The notes beneath the pieces are model-generated. The model searched no databases and had not been told where the DNA came from. It saw nothing but the letters and a program-made list of their open reading frames with translations. Both the position numbers and the translations under genes were made by a program. DNA of 39,402 nucleotides from assembly GCA_028722305.1 (NCBI GenBank), contig JAQYHB010000013.1, positions 1 to 39,402 of the forward strand. The letters run 5' to 3'. The first letter of the stretch is position 1. Every line of letters begins with the position of its first letter. Below, piece by piece: positions 14,978 through 22,752 of the stretch. This DNA is from Spirochaetales bacterium. Its GTDB lineage: Bacteria > Spirochaetota > Spirochaetia > Sphaerochaetales > Sphaerochaetaceae.

Positions 14978-16522
14978 TTATTTTGCGATGTACGCGTGAG
15001 ACCAGTCGTGGTTTCCACCACCGAAGAGGCGCTCACCCTTCAGGTTCTTGTTGTAGGCGATGACCAGGTTCGCGATGTACAAAGGCACCTGGGGGCATTC
15101 CTCGACGAGCAGCTTCTGCAGCTCGATGCCATCCTGCATGCGCTTGTCCTGATCCTTCTCGGTAGCCACCAAGTCGGTCAGCTCATCGGCGCGCTTGTTG
15201 CTGTAGTGATGGTAGTTGCTGCCGCTGCCGGTGTAGAACAGGTCGCGGTAGACGAAATCGACCTTCGAGTCCTCGTTCCATCTCCACAGGTACAGGTCCT
15301 GGGTACCGGCCTTGCAGGTGGACTTCAGGGTCGCGTCGTCGACCATCTGGATCTCGACGTCGATGCCGATCACCTTCAGGTTGGCCTGGACGACCTGGGC
15401 GATGTTGGTGTAGGGAGAGCTGTTGGCGATCAGAAGCGTGGTCTTGATGCCGCCATTGGGATAGCCGGCCTCGGCCATCAGCTTCTTGGCGCGCTCGACG
15501 TCATACGGGAATCCCGGCATCTCGTCATAGAACCCCCACAGACCGCGGTTCAGGATGGTCGTCTGCGGAGTACCCTTCCCGTCGACGGCGACCTGAAGGA
15601 CGCTGTCGCGGTCGATGGCGCAGGCGACGGCCTGGCGCAGCTTCTGGTTGTCCCAAGGAGCCTTGGAGACATTGAAGGCGAAATAGAACAGGCGGCTTCC
15701 GGCGCGCTCGAAGACCGTGATGTTCTTGTCGTCCTGCAGGAAGGAAAGCTCGTTGATCGGCGGGTTGACGCACACATCGATCTCGCCGTTCTGCAGCGCG
15801 ATGACGCGACTGGAATCCTCGATGATCGGACGGAAGGTGATGGTGTCGGAGACACCCGGATCGTCACGCCAGTAGTTGGGGTTCTTCTTGACGCGGCAGT
15901 ACTCGCCCTGGACCCATTCATCGAACATGTACGGGCCGCTTCCGACGTAGTACGGGTCCTTCACGCCGCTCTCGTAGGCATGCTTGCTCTGGATCGAGAG
16001 AGGCACGCTGGCGATGGAGGCGATGAACTCGTTGTTGTACTTCTCGATCTCCAGCTCGACGGTGTGCTCGTCGACCACGGTGGTGGAGACAAGACCGGCA
16101 AGGGCGGAGGAGACGTAGCTGTTCATGGCCATGTCGTAGGTGAACTTCACATCCTCGGCGGTCAGCGGGGTGCCGTCGTTGAACTTGGCCCTCGGGTCGA
16201 GATGGAAGACCAAGTGGGTGTCATCCTTGTACTCCCAGCTGGTGGCAAGCTCGGGGACGAAGGTTCCTTCGTTGGTGAAACGCACCAGAGTCTGGTGGGT
16301 CGTCTTCAGGACGATGTTGTTGATCTGGTCCTGCTGTTTCTGCAGGTCCAGGTTGTTGATATCGGCTGCCGAGCCGATGATCAGGTCCGACTTGTGGGCG
16401 GGAATGCCCGACTGGTCGGTAGCGGGAGCAGCTGCGGCGGCGGGCTGTTCCTTGGCGCCCGTCGCGAACAGGGCGGAGCTGGCAAGCAGCAACGCCATAG
16501 CGATTGTCAAAGCTTTTTTCAT
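14978..16522 (-). CDS. extracellular solute-binding protein, family 5
   Basis: This 514-aa exported protein captures the substrate of the importer. The signal peptide MKKALTIAMALLLASSALFA is followed by TGAKEQ. No lipobox cysteine is present, so the mature protein is likely free in the periplasm. Family-5 hallmarks are 'TFVPELATSWEYKDDTHLVFHLDPRAKFNDGTPLTAEDVKFTYD' near 75-118 and 'GSGPYMFDEW' near 193. The ending FATGAKE is a style I associate with Sphaerochaeta and Treponema. It is commonly labelled peptide-binding, but LacI control points to oligosaccharides. AGGAG precedes the ATG by 7 nt. It lies 66 nt after lacI. Confidence 0.94.
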   Translation of the reverse strand: MKKALTIAMALLLASSALFATGAKEQPAAAAAPATDQSGIPAHKSDLIIGSAADINNLDLQKQQDQINNIVLKTTHQTLVRFTNEGTFVPELATSWEYKDDTHLVFHLDPRAKFNDGTPLTAEDVKFTYDMAMNSYVSSALAGLVSTTVVDEHTVELEIEKYNNEFIASIASVPLSIQSKHAYESGVKDPYYVGSGPYMFDEWVQGEYCRVKKNPNYWRDDPGVSDTITFRPIIEDSSRVIALQNGEIDVCVNPPINELSFLQDDKNITVFERAGSRLFYFAFNVSKAPWDNQKLRQAVACAIDRDSVLQVAVDGKGTPQTTILNRGLWGFYDEMPGFPYDVERAKKLMAEAGYPNGGIKTTLLIANSSPYTNIAQVVQANLKVIGIDVEIQMVDDATLKSTCKAGTQDLYLWRWNEDSKVDFVYRDLFYTGSGSNYHHYSNKRADELTDLVATEKDQDKRMQDGIELQKLLVEECPQVPLYIANLVIAYNKNLKGERLFGGGNHDWSHAYIAK

Positions 16523-16588
16523 GTAAGACTCCTATTCTTGAAGTTTTGCTGAGCGAGTGTCAGCTCACATCCGTTTCCCGTGCCAATA

Positions 16589-17617
16589 TCAAAACTGCTG
16601 GTAGCGCGGCTCGACCACCACGCCACCGGGCGTAACCACACCTCCGTTCTGGATGGACGAAACCAACAGCCCCACCGCCCTGCGGGCTATGGAGTCGATA
16701 TCCTGGATCGCCATGCTGCAATGCCCCACCACGCCAGCGAACCAAGGTTCCGAGGAACCGGCATAGTCCGGCGAGAAGGAGAAACCGTCAACCATCAGAT
16801 AGGAAAAACGAGAGACGTCCATATCCATCGACTTCAAGGCCTGTACCAGAAGCGGCAGGTAATAGCCGCTATGGATGAAAAAGGCCTCAGGCGGTTGATC
16901 CATGTCCCGCAACGCGGAGCACATCGACCGCAGGTCCAGGTCATGGTCCCCGACATAAGAGAACCCGACGGTCCTTGGGGCAAGAGCGCTGTCCGCCATA
17001 GCCCTCAGGTATCCTTCCTTCCGCTGCAGGCCGGCGGAGTTGGTCGCGTTGCAACGGCCGATGAACAGGATATCCCTCTTCCCCTCGACGATCGCCCTTC
17101 TGGTCAAGTCATAGCCTACCTTCTCGTGGTCGCTGGAAACCGAGGGAAGGTCATTGCCGATCGAGCGGTCGACGCAGACGAAAGGAAAGCGCTGTCCGGC
17201 CATCTCCTGGAAAAGGGGACCGCTCAAGCCGTTCGAGAGCGGAGCCACCAGCATGCCGTCGAACAGGCCGCTGCGGAACAACTCCATCTCCTTGACCTCG
17301 TGCACGGGGTCCTCGAAGGTGTTGACCACCATGGTCAGATACCCGGCGTCGGTCGCGTACTTCTGGACGTTGTAGATCAGGTTGCTGAAGAAGCCATACG
17401 GCGTGAACGGCGCCAGCAGGCCGATGGTCTTGGTGCTTTTCAGCTTCAGGGACGCGGCGATCTTGTTGGGGACGTACCGGTACTTGCCCGCTACCGAGAG
17501 AATCCGTTTCCGGGTCTCCTCGGAGACGCGCACAGGCCGGTTGTTCAGCACCTGCGACACCATAGAAGGGCTCACCCCCGACTCCTTCGCGATCGTCCTG
17601 ATGGTAACCTCCGCCAT
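16589..17617 (-). CDS. LacI family transcriptional regulator
   Basis: This is a 342-aa repressor. Residues 1-60 form the LacI DNA-binding module (IRTIAKESGVSPSMVSQVLNN, then 'VSEETRKRILSVAGKYRYVPN' and a hinge helix). The rest is a periplasmic-binding-protein-like sensor. The ATG at 17617 follows GGGGAG with 5-nt spacing. A TTG further upstream would cover this site. It is the first gene of the transport operon, and a LacI-type operator overlaps the start of its transcript, so autoregulation and control of the importer are expected. Family members usually sense sugars or sugar phosphates. Confidence 0.94.
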   Translation of the reverse strand: MAEVTIRTIAKESGVSPSMVSQVLNNRPVRVSEETRKRILSVAGKYRYVPNKIAASLKLKSTKTIGLLAPFTPYGFFSNLIYNVQKYATDAGYLTMVVNTFEDPVHEVKEMELFRSGLFDGMLVAPLSNGLSGPLFQEMAGQRFPFVCVDRSIGNDLPSVSSDHEKVGYDLTRRAIVEGKRDILFIGRCNATNSAGLQRKEGYLRAMADSALAPRTVGFSYVGDHDLDLRSMCSALRDMDQPPEAFFIHSGYYLPLLVQALKSMDMDVSRFSYLMVDGFSFSPDYAGSSEPWFAGVVGHCSMAIQDIDSIARRAVGLLVSSIQNGGVVTPGGVVVEPRYQQF

Positions 17618-17631
17618 GCGCACTCCCCTAA

Positions 17632-17647
17632 GCAAAACCGTTTTAGC
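17632..17647. promoter_or_regulatory. LacI-type operator 1
   Basis: GCAAAACCGTTTTAGC is a near-perfect palindrome with a central CG, as in LacI/PurR/CcpA-type sites. It lies immediately downstream of the lacI promoter -10 box, where binding would block transcription. Confidence 0.65.
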
Positions 17648-17662
17648 AACGCTACAAAACTG

Positions 17663-17691
17663 ACTGTAGCATGGGTTTTTGAAAGAGTCAA
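17663..17691 (-). promoter_or_regulatory. sigma-70-like promoter of the lacI-transporter operon
   Basis: On the minus strand TTGACT (17691-17686) and TACAGT (17668-17663) are separated by exactly 17 nt. They match consensus at 5 and 4 of 6 positions. The leader is about 40 nt and contains operator 1. Confidence 0.75.
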
Positions 17692-17711
17692 AAACTTTTG
17701 GAACTATTCAA

Positions 17712-17729
17712 CGATTTTTTAAAAAATCG
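17712..17729. repeat. 18-bp perfect palindrome
   Basis: CGATTTTTTAAAAAATCG is a perfect palindrome in the lacI/ClC intergenic region. It abuts and partly overlaps operator-like site 2. It may be a regulator site, or a bendable A-tract dyad. It is too A+T-rich for a good terminator. Confidence 0.5.
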
Positions 17730-17736
17730 GTTTAGC
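17723..17736. promoter_or_regulatory. LacI-type operator-like site 2
   Basis: AAAATCGGTTTAGC matches the right 14 nt of operator 1 (AAAACCGTTTTAGC) at 12 positions, including the TTTAGC half. The centres are about 90 bp apart, compatible with looping between two bound dimers. It lies upstream of both divergent genes. Confidence 0.45.
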
Positions 17737-17811
17737 AAGAGGTTGAGCCCCACCGGATTTCCCTATCCTCTTCTTTACGAGCACACGCGAAGCGCATTAC
17801 CATTGACAGCT

Positions 17812-19074
17812 ATGGGAAAACGTATCTTCTTTATGCTCTGGTGGGTGGTCCGCTCCATCGTCCTCGGAATCTGCGTGGGGTGCGCCATGTGGGCGCTCAA
17901 TACCGGTGTCGGTCTCGTCTCCACGTTCAGGGAGTCGCATCCCCTGCTGCTCCTCTTGATTCCAATGGCGGCCCTGTCGGTCAGCTGGCTCTACCAGTGG
18001 CTCGGGCCCTATCTGCGCAGCGGCACCGCCACCGTCATCCAGATGATCAACAACGGGATCTCGGGCGACGCCTACAAGCACGACGAGCAGATGATCAGCG
18101 TGAAGATGGCTCCGCTGCTCTTCGTCTCCACCCTGCTCTCCCATCTCTTCGGCGCGTCTACCGGAAAAGAAGGCGCGGGAGTGCAGATCGGCGCGTCGAT
18201 CGGCAACTACCTCTCCCACGTGGAGGACATGCTTTTGCCCAAGCGCTGGGAGCAACACGACGCCACCACCCAGGGCATCTGGCTGATCATGGGCGCGGGG
18301 GCGGCCTTTGGCGCCCTGTTCAACGCCCCGGTCGCAGGCATGCTCTTCGGCCTGCAGTTCTCGGCCCCCGGCGTCAACCGTACCGACGCCTACATCCCCT
18401 GCGTCGTCGCCTCGTTCAGTGCCGTCCTCTTTTCCCAGAACGTGCTGCACACTGTCACCCTTTCCCCTGCCTTGGCCGAAAGCGTGGTCGCCACGCCCCT
18501 TCTGCTGGCGCAACTGGCGGTAATCGCCGTGGCCATGGGGCTCTTCTGCATGCTCTTCCTCGGACTCGCCTCCTGGTGGAAGAACTGGCTTGCATCCCAC
18601 GTCCCCGGTGTTTATCGGCCTGTCCTCGTCAGCTCCGCCCTGGTCCTGGCCGTCTCGCTTGCCCTCTATCCCCTTTTCGGCGGGTTCCCGCTCAACGGCC
18701 TTTCCGCGGATCTGATCGGCAAGCAGGTCGCTTGGTACATTCCGTTTTTGAAGCTGCTCCTGACGGTGCTTTCCATGGGAGCCAGCTTTGTCGGGGGAGA
18801 GGTGGTCCCCGTCTTGGTGCTAGGCTCCACCTTCGGCTCCCTCTTCCAGCCCCTGCTTGGCATTCCCATCAACGCCCTCGTCTCATTTGCCAGCATGGGC
18901 ATGCTCAGTGCGGCGACCAAGCTGCCCTTCGTCTGCGCCATGCTCGGCTTGGAGCTTTTCGGCTTTTCCAATCCCGCACTGCTCTTCTTCGTCTGCCTGA
19001 TCAGCTACGCGGCGAGCGGCTCGATGGGCATCTACGCCAAGCAGCAACCCACCATCGCCTTGGGGGGAAGGTAG
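17812..19074 (+). CDS. ClC family chloride channel/transporter
   Basis: This is a polytopic membrane protein, about 420 aa from the ATG at 17812. It has many hydrophobic helices, the selectivity region GASTGKEGAGVQIG near 118-131 (counterpart of GREGP, with the gating Glu retained), and a late 'FVGGEVVPVLVLGSTFG' motif. There is no C-terminal CBS domain. Bacterial ClC proteins are H+/Cl- antiporters or fluoride exporters, and the sequence does not let me choose. The start is uncertain: no ribosome binding site precedes the ATG, and the frame is open further upstream to a TTG at 17698. The stop is followed one nt later by nudC. Confidence 0.85.
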   Translation: MGKRIFFMLWWVVRSIVLGICVGCAMWALNTGVGLVSTFRESHPLLLLLIPMAALSVSWLYQWLGPYLRSGTATVIQMINNGISGDAYKHDEQMISVKMAPLLFVSTLLSHLFGASTGKEGAGVQIGASIGNYLSHVEDMLLPKRWEQHDATTQGIWLIMGAGAAFGALFNAPVAGMLFGLQFSAPGVNRTDAYIPCVVASFSAVLFSQNVLHTVTLSPALAESVVATPLLLAQLAVIAVAMGLFCMLFLGLASWWKNWLASHVPGVYRPVLVSSALVLAVSLALYPLFGGFPLNGLSADLIGKQVAWYIPFLKLLLTVLSMGASFVGGEVVPVLVLGSTFGSLFQPLLGIPINALVSFASMGMLSAATKLPFVCAMLGLELFGFSNPALLFFVCLISYAASGSMGIYAKQQPTIALGGR

Positions 19075-19075
19075 G

Positions 19076-19882
19076 ATGATCCAGGATATCGCCCCGCACC
19101 AGTTGGACAACCATTGGCATCCATGCGAGCCAAAAAGTGGGGATTACCTCTTCCACTTCAAGGATAAGCGGTTGCTTTTGTCCCCCGACGGGTCGCTTCC
19201 CCGCGTCGCGGACATCCAAAGCCCGTTGACCTATCTGTTCACCTTCGATGAAGTCAACTGCTGGCTCTCCCAAGAATCGGAAGGAGAAAACTGGATCGCC
19301 CTCCGCGAGACGAAAAACCTTCCTGACGGGCTCGGGCTGGCCGCCGCGACGGCATGGCAACTGAATACCTGGTATGAGGGAAACCGCTTCTGCGGCCATT
19401 GCGGGAAACCGATGGCCTTGGGTACCAGCGAGCGGTCTCTGGTCTGCCCCTCGTGCGGCACGACCATCTACCCGAAGATCATGCCGGCCGTCATCATCGG
19501 ACTGTGGAACGGGAATCGGATCCTGATGACACGCTACGCCATCAGCCACTCCGCCTACCGGGGCAGGGCCTTGATCGCGGGCTTCGTGGAAATCGGCGAG
19601 AGCGCCGAGGAGACGGTGCGGCGCGAGGTGATGGAGGAGGTCGGGCTCTCGGTGCGGGACATACGCTACTTCGCCAGCCAGCCCTGGGGAAGCGCCAGCG
19701 ACCTGCTGCTCGGCTATTTCTGCCACCTGGACAAGAGTTCAAGCATCCATTTGGACGCGACGGAGCTGGAAGACGCCGAATGGGTCGGACGCGACGAGAT
19801 CGACCCGGCCACCGACACGGTCAGCCTGACGGGGACGATGATCCGGTATTTCAAGGATCATCCGGAGCGCTTTCCCTTCTGA
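19076..19882 (+). CDS. nudC: NudC-type NAD(H) pyrophosphatase (Nudix hydrolase)
   Basis: NudC hydrolyses NADH to NMNH and AMP and can remove NAD caps from RNA. The 268-aa product has a divergent N-terminal domain, a zinc ribbon (CGHCGKP ... CPSCG, near 102-125), and a complete Nudix box GFVEIGESAEETVRREVMEEVGL near 163-185 with the REVMEE metal ligands. The SQPW tetrad after the Nudix box is present, but the usual Pro-Phe-Pro that follows it in NudC is replaced by Gly-Ser-Ala. The length fits the family (about 257-280). AAGGTAGG precedes the ATG, which lies 1 nt after the ClC stop, so the two are co-translated. Confidence 0.88.
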   Translation: MIQDIAPHQLDNHWHPCEPKSGDYLFHFKDKRLLLSPDGSLPRVADIQSPLTYLFTFDEVNCWLSQESEGENWIALRETKNLPDGLGLAAATAWQLNTWYEGNRFCGHCGKPMALGTSERSLVCPSCGTTIYPKIMPAVIIGLWNGNRILMTRYAISHSAYRGRALIAGFVEIGESAEETVRREVMEEVGLSVRDIRYFASQPWGSASDLLLGYFCHLDKSSSIHLDATELEDAEWVGRDEIDPATDTVSLTGTMIRYFKDHPERFPF

Positions 19883-19948
19883 TTTGTTGGTATTTTCTTT
19901 GCCTGCCGTTTTATGGTAGGTTTATATACTTGTGAGGATTTGAACATC

Positions 19949-21997
19949 ATGGACGAGAAAACGACACGGAACATCGGCATCATGGCCCATATCGATGCTG
20001 GCAAGACCACGACCACCGAGCGCATCCTGTACTACACGGGCGAGAACCATCGCATCGGCGAGGTGGACAATGGGGAAGCGACGATGGATTTCATGCAGCA
20101 GGAGCAGGACCGCGGCATCACGATCGGAAGCGCCGCGACCACCTGTTTCTGGAAAGGCTACCAGATCAACATCATCGATACTCCGGGACACGTGGACTTC
20201 ACCGCCGAGGTCGAGCGTTCACTGCGCGTGCTTGACGGTGGCATCGTCGTCTTCAGCGCGGTCGGCGGTGTCGAGCCCCAGACGGAGACGGTCTGGAGGC
20301 AGGCCGATACCTACAAGGTGCCCCGCATCGGATTTGTCAACAAGATGGACCGCATGGGCGCCGACTTCTACGACGTCCTGTCCCAAATCAAAACCAAGTT
20401 CGGCGCCAATCCGATTCCGGTCAACATTCCCGTCGGCTCGGAAAACGGATTCTCCGGCGTCATCGACCTGCTTTCCATGCAATACCTCACCTTTGACCAA
20501 AACGATGATGGCAAGACGATGCGCGAGAACCCGATTCCAGCCAATATGATGGAACAGGCCTCCGAGTGGAGGGAGAAGCTGATTGATAGCGTCTCTTCCT
20601 TCAGCGACGAGATCATGGAGCTCTACTTCGATGGAAAGGACATCCCGGTCGACCTGATCAAGAAGACCCTGAAGAAGGCGACGATCGAGCGCCAGGCGCT
20701 GCCGATGTTCGCGGGCTCATCGTTGAAGGACATGGGAGTCCAGCCGCTGATCGACGGCGTCATCGATTTTCTTCCCAGCCCCAGCGAGGTGCCTCCCATC
20801 ACCGGCATCAACATGAAGAACGACAAGGAGGTGGAGATTTCCCACGATCCCTCCAAACCCCCGCTCGCGCTGGTGTTCAAGATCCACGTCGACCCGCAGA
20901 TGGGTCCGATGGACTACGTCCGTGTCTACCAGGGGACAATCAAGAAAGGCCAGATGGTGATGAATGTCGGCAAGCACAAGAAGGAGCGTGTCGCCAGGAT
21001 CCTGCGCATGCACGCCGACCGCTCCGAGGACATGAGCTCCCTCGAGGCAGGCGATATCGGCGTCATCGTCGGCATGAAGGAGGCCCAGACAGGGGACACC
21101 CTCTCCAACGAGGCGAGCCAGATCCTGCTGGAGAAGATGCACTTCCCCACCCCGGTCATCTCCATCGCCATCGAGGCGGGAACCGCCGACGACCAGGTCA
21201 AGCTGAAGAACGCCCTGGCAGTTCTTGCCCAGGAGGACCCGACCTTCACCTACAAGGAAGACGACCAGACCGGCCAGCTTCTGATCAGCGGCATGGGAGA
21301 GCTCCATCTGGATGTCATCGTCACCACGCTGACCAAGGAGATGAAGATCAACGCCCGCGTCGGCAAGCCGCAGGTCAGCTACCGCGAGTCAATCGCGAAG
21401 GAGGCGACCGGTAGCGAAAGCTTCGACAAGGTGATCGCCGGCAAGGAGAACCATGCCGGCCTGACGCTCCACCTTTCCCCGCTTCCCCAGGATAGCGGCG
21501 TGAAGTACCTCTGCTCCGCGAAGGTAAAGGGAGGTATGCCCGAGGAGTTCTACAAGGCGATCCAGCGCGGCATCGAGGGGGCCTTCTCCAGCGGCATCCG
21601 CTACGGCTATGCCTGCACCGACATGCAGGTCGAGGTGACCGATATCGACTACGACGAGCTCAGGGCGAGCGATTTCGCCTTCGAGGCCGCGGCGTCGATG
21701 TGCTTCGACAAGGTGGCGGCCCAGGCGGAGCCACAGCTGATGGAGCCGATGATGAAGGTGACCGTCATCGTCCCGACCCAGTATGTGGGCGACGTCATCA
21801 GCAGCCTGACCAGCCGTGGCGGATTGGTCAGCTCGATGGAAAGCCACGCCTCCGGAGACCAGATCAACGCCCAGGCGCCGCTGTCGAAGATGTTCGGCTA
21901 CTCCACCGCTCTGAGAAGCGCGACCCAGGGGCGAGGGTCCTTCAGCATGGAGTTCGACCACTACGTGCCCTGCCAAGTCAATCCGTTTGGCGCGTGA
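19949..21997 (+). CDS. fusA: elongation factor G
   Basis: EF-G is the GTPase that drives ribosomal translocation and recycling. The 682-aa product has G1 AHIDAGKT at 13-20, the switch I RGITI near 54-58, G3 DTPGHVDF at 76-83 with the catalytic His80, and G4 NKMD at 130-133. Domains II-V follow, with 'GELHLDVIV' in domain III. The canonical motifs are intact. Spirochaetes often carry two EF-G types (spdEFG1 and spdEFG2), and the N-terminus recalls the second type ([17 protein letters not shown] ... YYTG), but I cannot place it firmly. The ATG at 19949 has GAGGA 10 nt upstream. An upstream GTG at 19913 is less likely. Confidence 0.95.
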   Translation: MDEKTTRNIGIMAHIDAGKTTTTERILYYTGENHRIGEVDNGEATMDFMQQEQDRGITIGSAATTCFWKGYQINIIDTPGHVDFTAEVERSLRVLDGGIVVFSAVGGVEPQTETVWRQADTYKVPRIGFVNKMDRMGADFYDVLSQIKTKFGANPIPVNIPVGSENGFSGVIDLLSMQYLTFDQNDDGKTMRENPIPANMMEQASEWREKLIDSVSSFSDEIMELYFDGKDIPVDLIKKTLKKATIERQALPMFAGSSLKDMGVQPLIDGVIDFLPSPSEVPPITGINMKNDKEVEISHDPSKPPLALVFKIHVDPQMGPMDYVRVYQGTIKKGQMVMNVGKHKKERVARILRMHADRSEDMSSLEAGDIGVIVGMKEAQTGDTLSNEASQILLEKMHFPTPVISIAIEAGTADDQVKLKNALAVLAQEDPTFTYKEDDQTGQLLISGMGELHLDVIVTTLTKEMKINARVGKPQVSYRESIAKEATGSESFDKVIAGKENHAGLTLHLSPLPQDSGVKYLCSAKVKGGMPEEFYKAIQRGIEGAFSSGIRYGYACTDMQVEVTDIDYDELRASDFAFEAAASMCFDKVAAQAEPQLMEPMMKVTVIVPTQYVGDVISSLTSRGGLVSSMESHASGDQINAQAPLSKMFGYSTALRSATQGRGSFSMEFDHYVPCQVNPFGA

Positions 21998-22007
21998 AAA
22001 AAAACTC

Positions 22008-22036
22008 TCGTCACGCGAGGGAAAATCGCATATAGT
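22008..22036 (+). promoter_or_regulatory. possible promoter of greA
   Basis: TCGTCA (22008-22013) and TATAGT (22031-22036) are separated by 17 nt. The predicted start, about 22042-22044, coincides with the first base of the following hairpin. Confidence 0.45.
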
Positions 22037-22042
22037 ATGCAA

Positions 22043-22074
22043 GGCGCAACTCGTTACGGACGGGTTGCCTTTTT
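22043..22074 (+). terminator. hairpin with T-run between EF-G gene and greA
   Basis: CAACTCGT pairs with ACGGGTTG, extended by GG/CC across a 2-nt bulge, and five T follow. It could end the EF-G transcript. It also sits exactly at the start of a possible greA transcript and upstream of its ribosome binding site, so it could act as an attenuator. Confidence 0.75.
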
Positions 22075-22100
22075 GTTGGACCACAATCAAGGAGTGTGAG

Positions 22101-22601
22101 ATGCTGCAGAAAGCGCATACGATGGGGTTCTATTGCACCCAGGCCTCGCTGGAGGCCAAGAAGATGGAGCTGGAGGATATCAACAAGGTCCAGCTGCCTG
22201 AAGTCGTGAAGGAAATCGCCGAAGCCCGCGAGAAGGGAGACCTGAGCGAGAACAGCGAATACCAGTATGGAAAGGACAAGCAGCAACTGCTGCAGAAGAA
22301 GGCGCAGATGCTGGCCCAGCAAATCAACAACATGCATGTCCTCTCCCCCGAGTCGATCGACCCTGCCACCAGCGGATTCGGCACCGTCATCACCGTGAAG
22401 AACGTCAAGCGCAACAAGCTGGAGACCTACACGCTGATGGGTCCTTGGGAGAGCGACGACGAGCGGGGCGTCATCAACATCCTCGCCCCGATCGGCAAGG
22501 CGCTTGCGGGACACAAGAAGGGCGACCATTTCGTCTTCGAGTGGGCCGGCAGCCGCACCAGCTACATCGTCGAGGATGTCCACTTGGCAGATTTCCAATA
22601 A
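22101..22601 (+). CDS. greA: transcription elongation factor GreA
   Basis: GreA reactivates backtracked RNA polymerase by stimulating transcript cleavage through the secondary channel. The 166-aa product has an N-terminal coiled coil of two helices with the acidic tip motif GDLSENSEYQYGKDKQ near 46-61, holding the catalytic Asp/Glu. An FKBP-like C-terminal domain ('TVITVKNVKRNKLETYTLMG ... SYIVEDV') follows. The length is typical (158-165). AAGGAG lies 9 nt before the ATG. Confidence 0.95.
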   Translation: MLQKAHTMGFYCTQASLEAKKMELEDINKVQLPEVVKEIAEAREKGDLSENSEYQYGKDKQQLLQKKAQMLAQQINNMHVLSPESIDPATSGFGTVITVKNVKRNKLETYTLMGPWESDDERGVINILAPIGKALAGHKKGDHFVFEWAGSRTSYIVEDVHLADFQ

Positions 22602-22616
22602 TCGTAGGTTTTTAGG

Positions 22617-22644
22617 GGCGGAATAGCGTGTTCCGCCTCGATTT
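22617..22644 (+). terminator. intrinsic terminator after greA
   Basis: GGCGGAA and TTCCGCC form a perfect 7-bp stem around TAGCGTG, followed by TCGATTTT. It begins 16 nt after the greA stop. A second inverted repeat (ATTTTGCG/CGCAAAAT, 22641-22665) follows at once and may back it up. Confidence 0.7.
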
Positions 22645-22687
22645 TGCGCTTTTCCATCGCAAAATCCTTCAACAAAACCCTTTTCTT

Positions 22688-22716
22688 TTGACAGATGGGA
22701 GTTTGGGGCGTACCAT
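22688..22716 (+). promoter_or_regulatory. sigma-70-like promoter of the EF-G-like gene
   Basis: A perfect TTGACA (22688-22693) and TACCAT (22711-22716) are separated by 17 nt. This gives a leader of about 30 nt before the ATG at 22753. Confidence 0.75.
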
Positions 22717-22752
22717 GAATCCATAGGTCTCAGGACCAAAAAAGGAGGGTTT

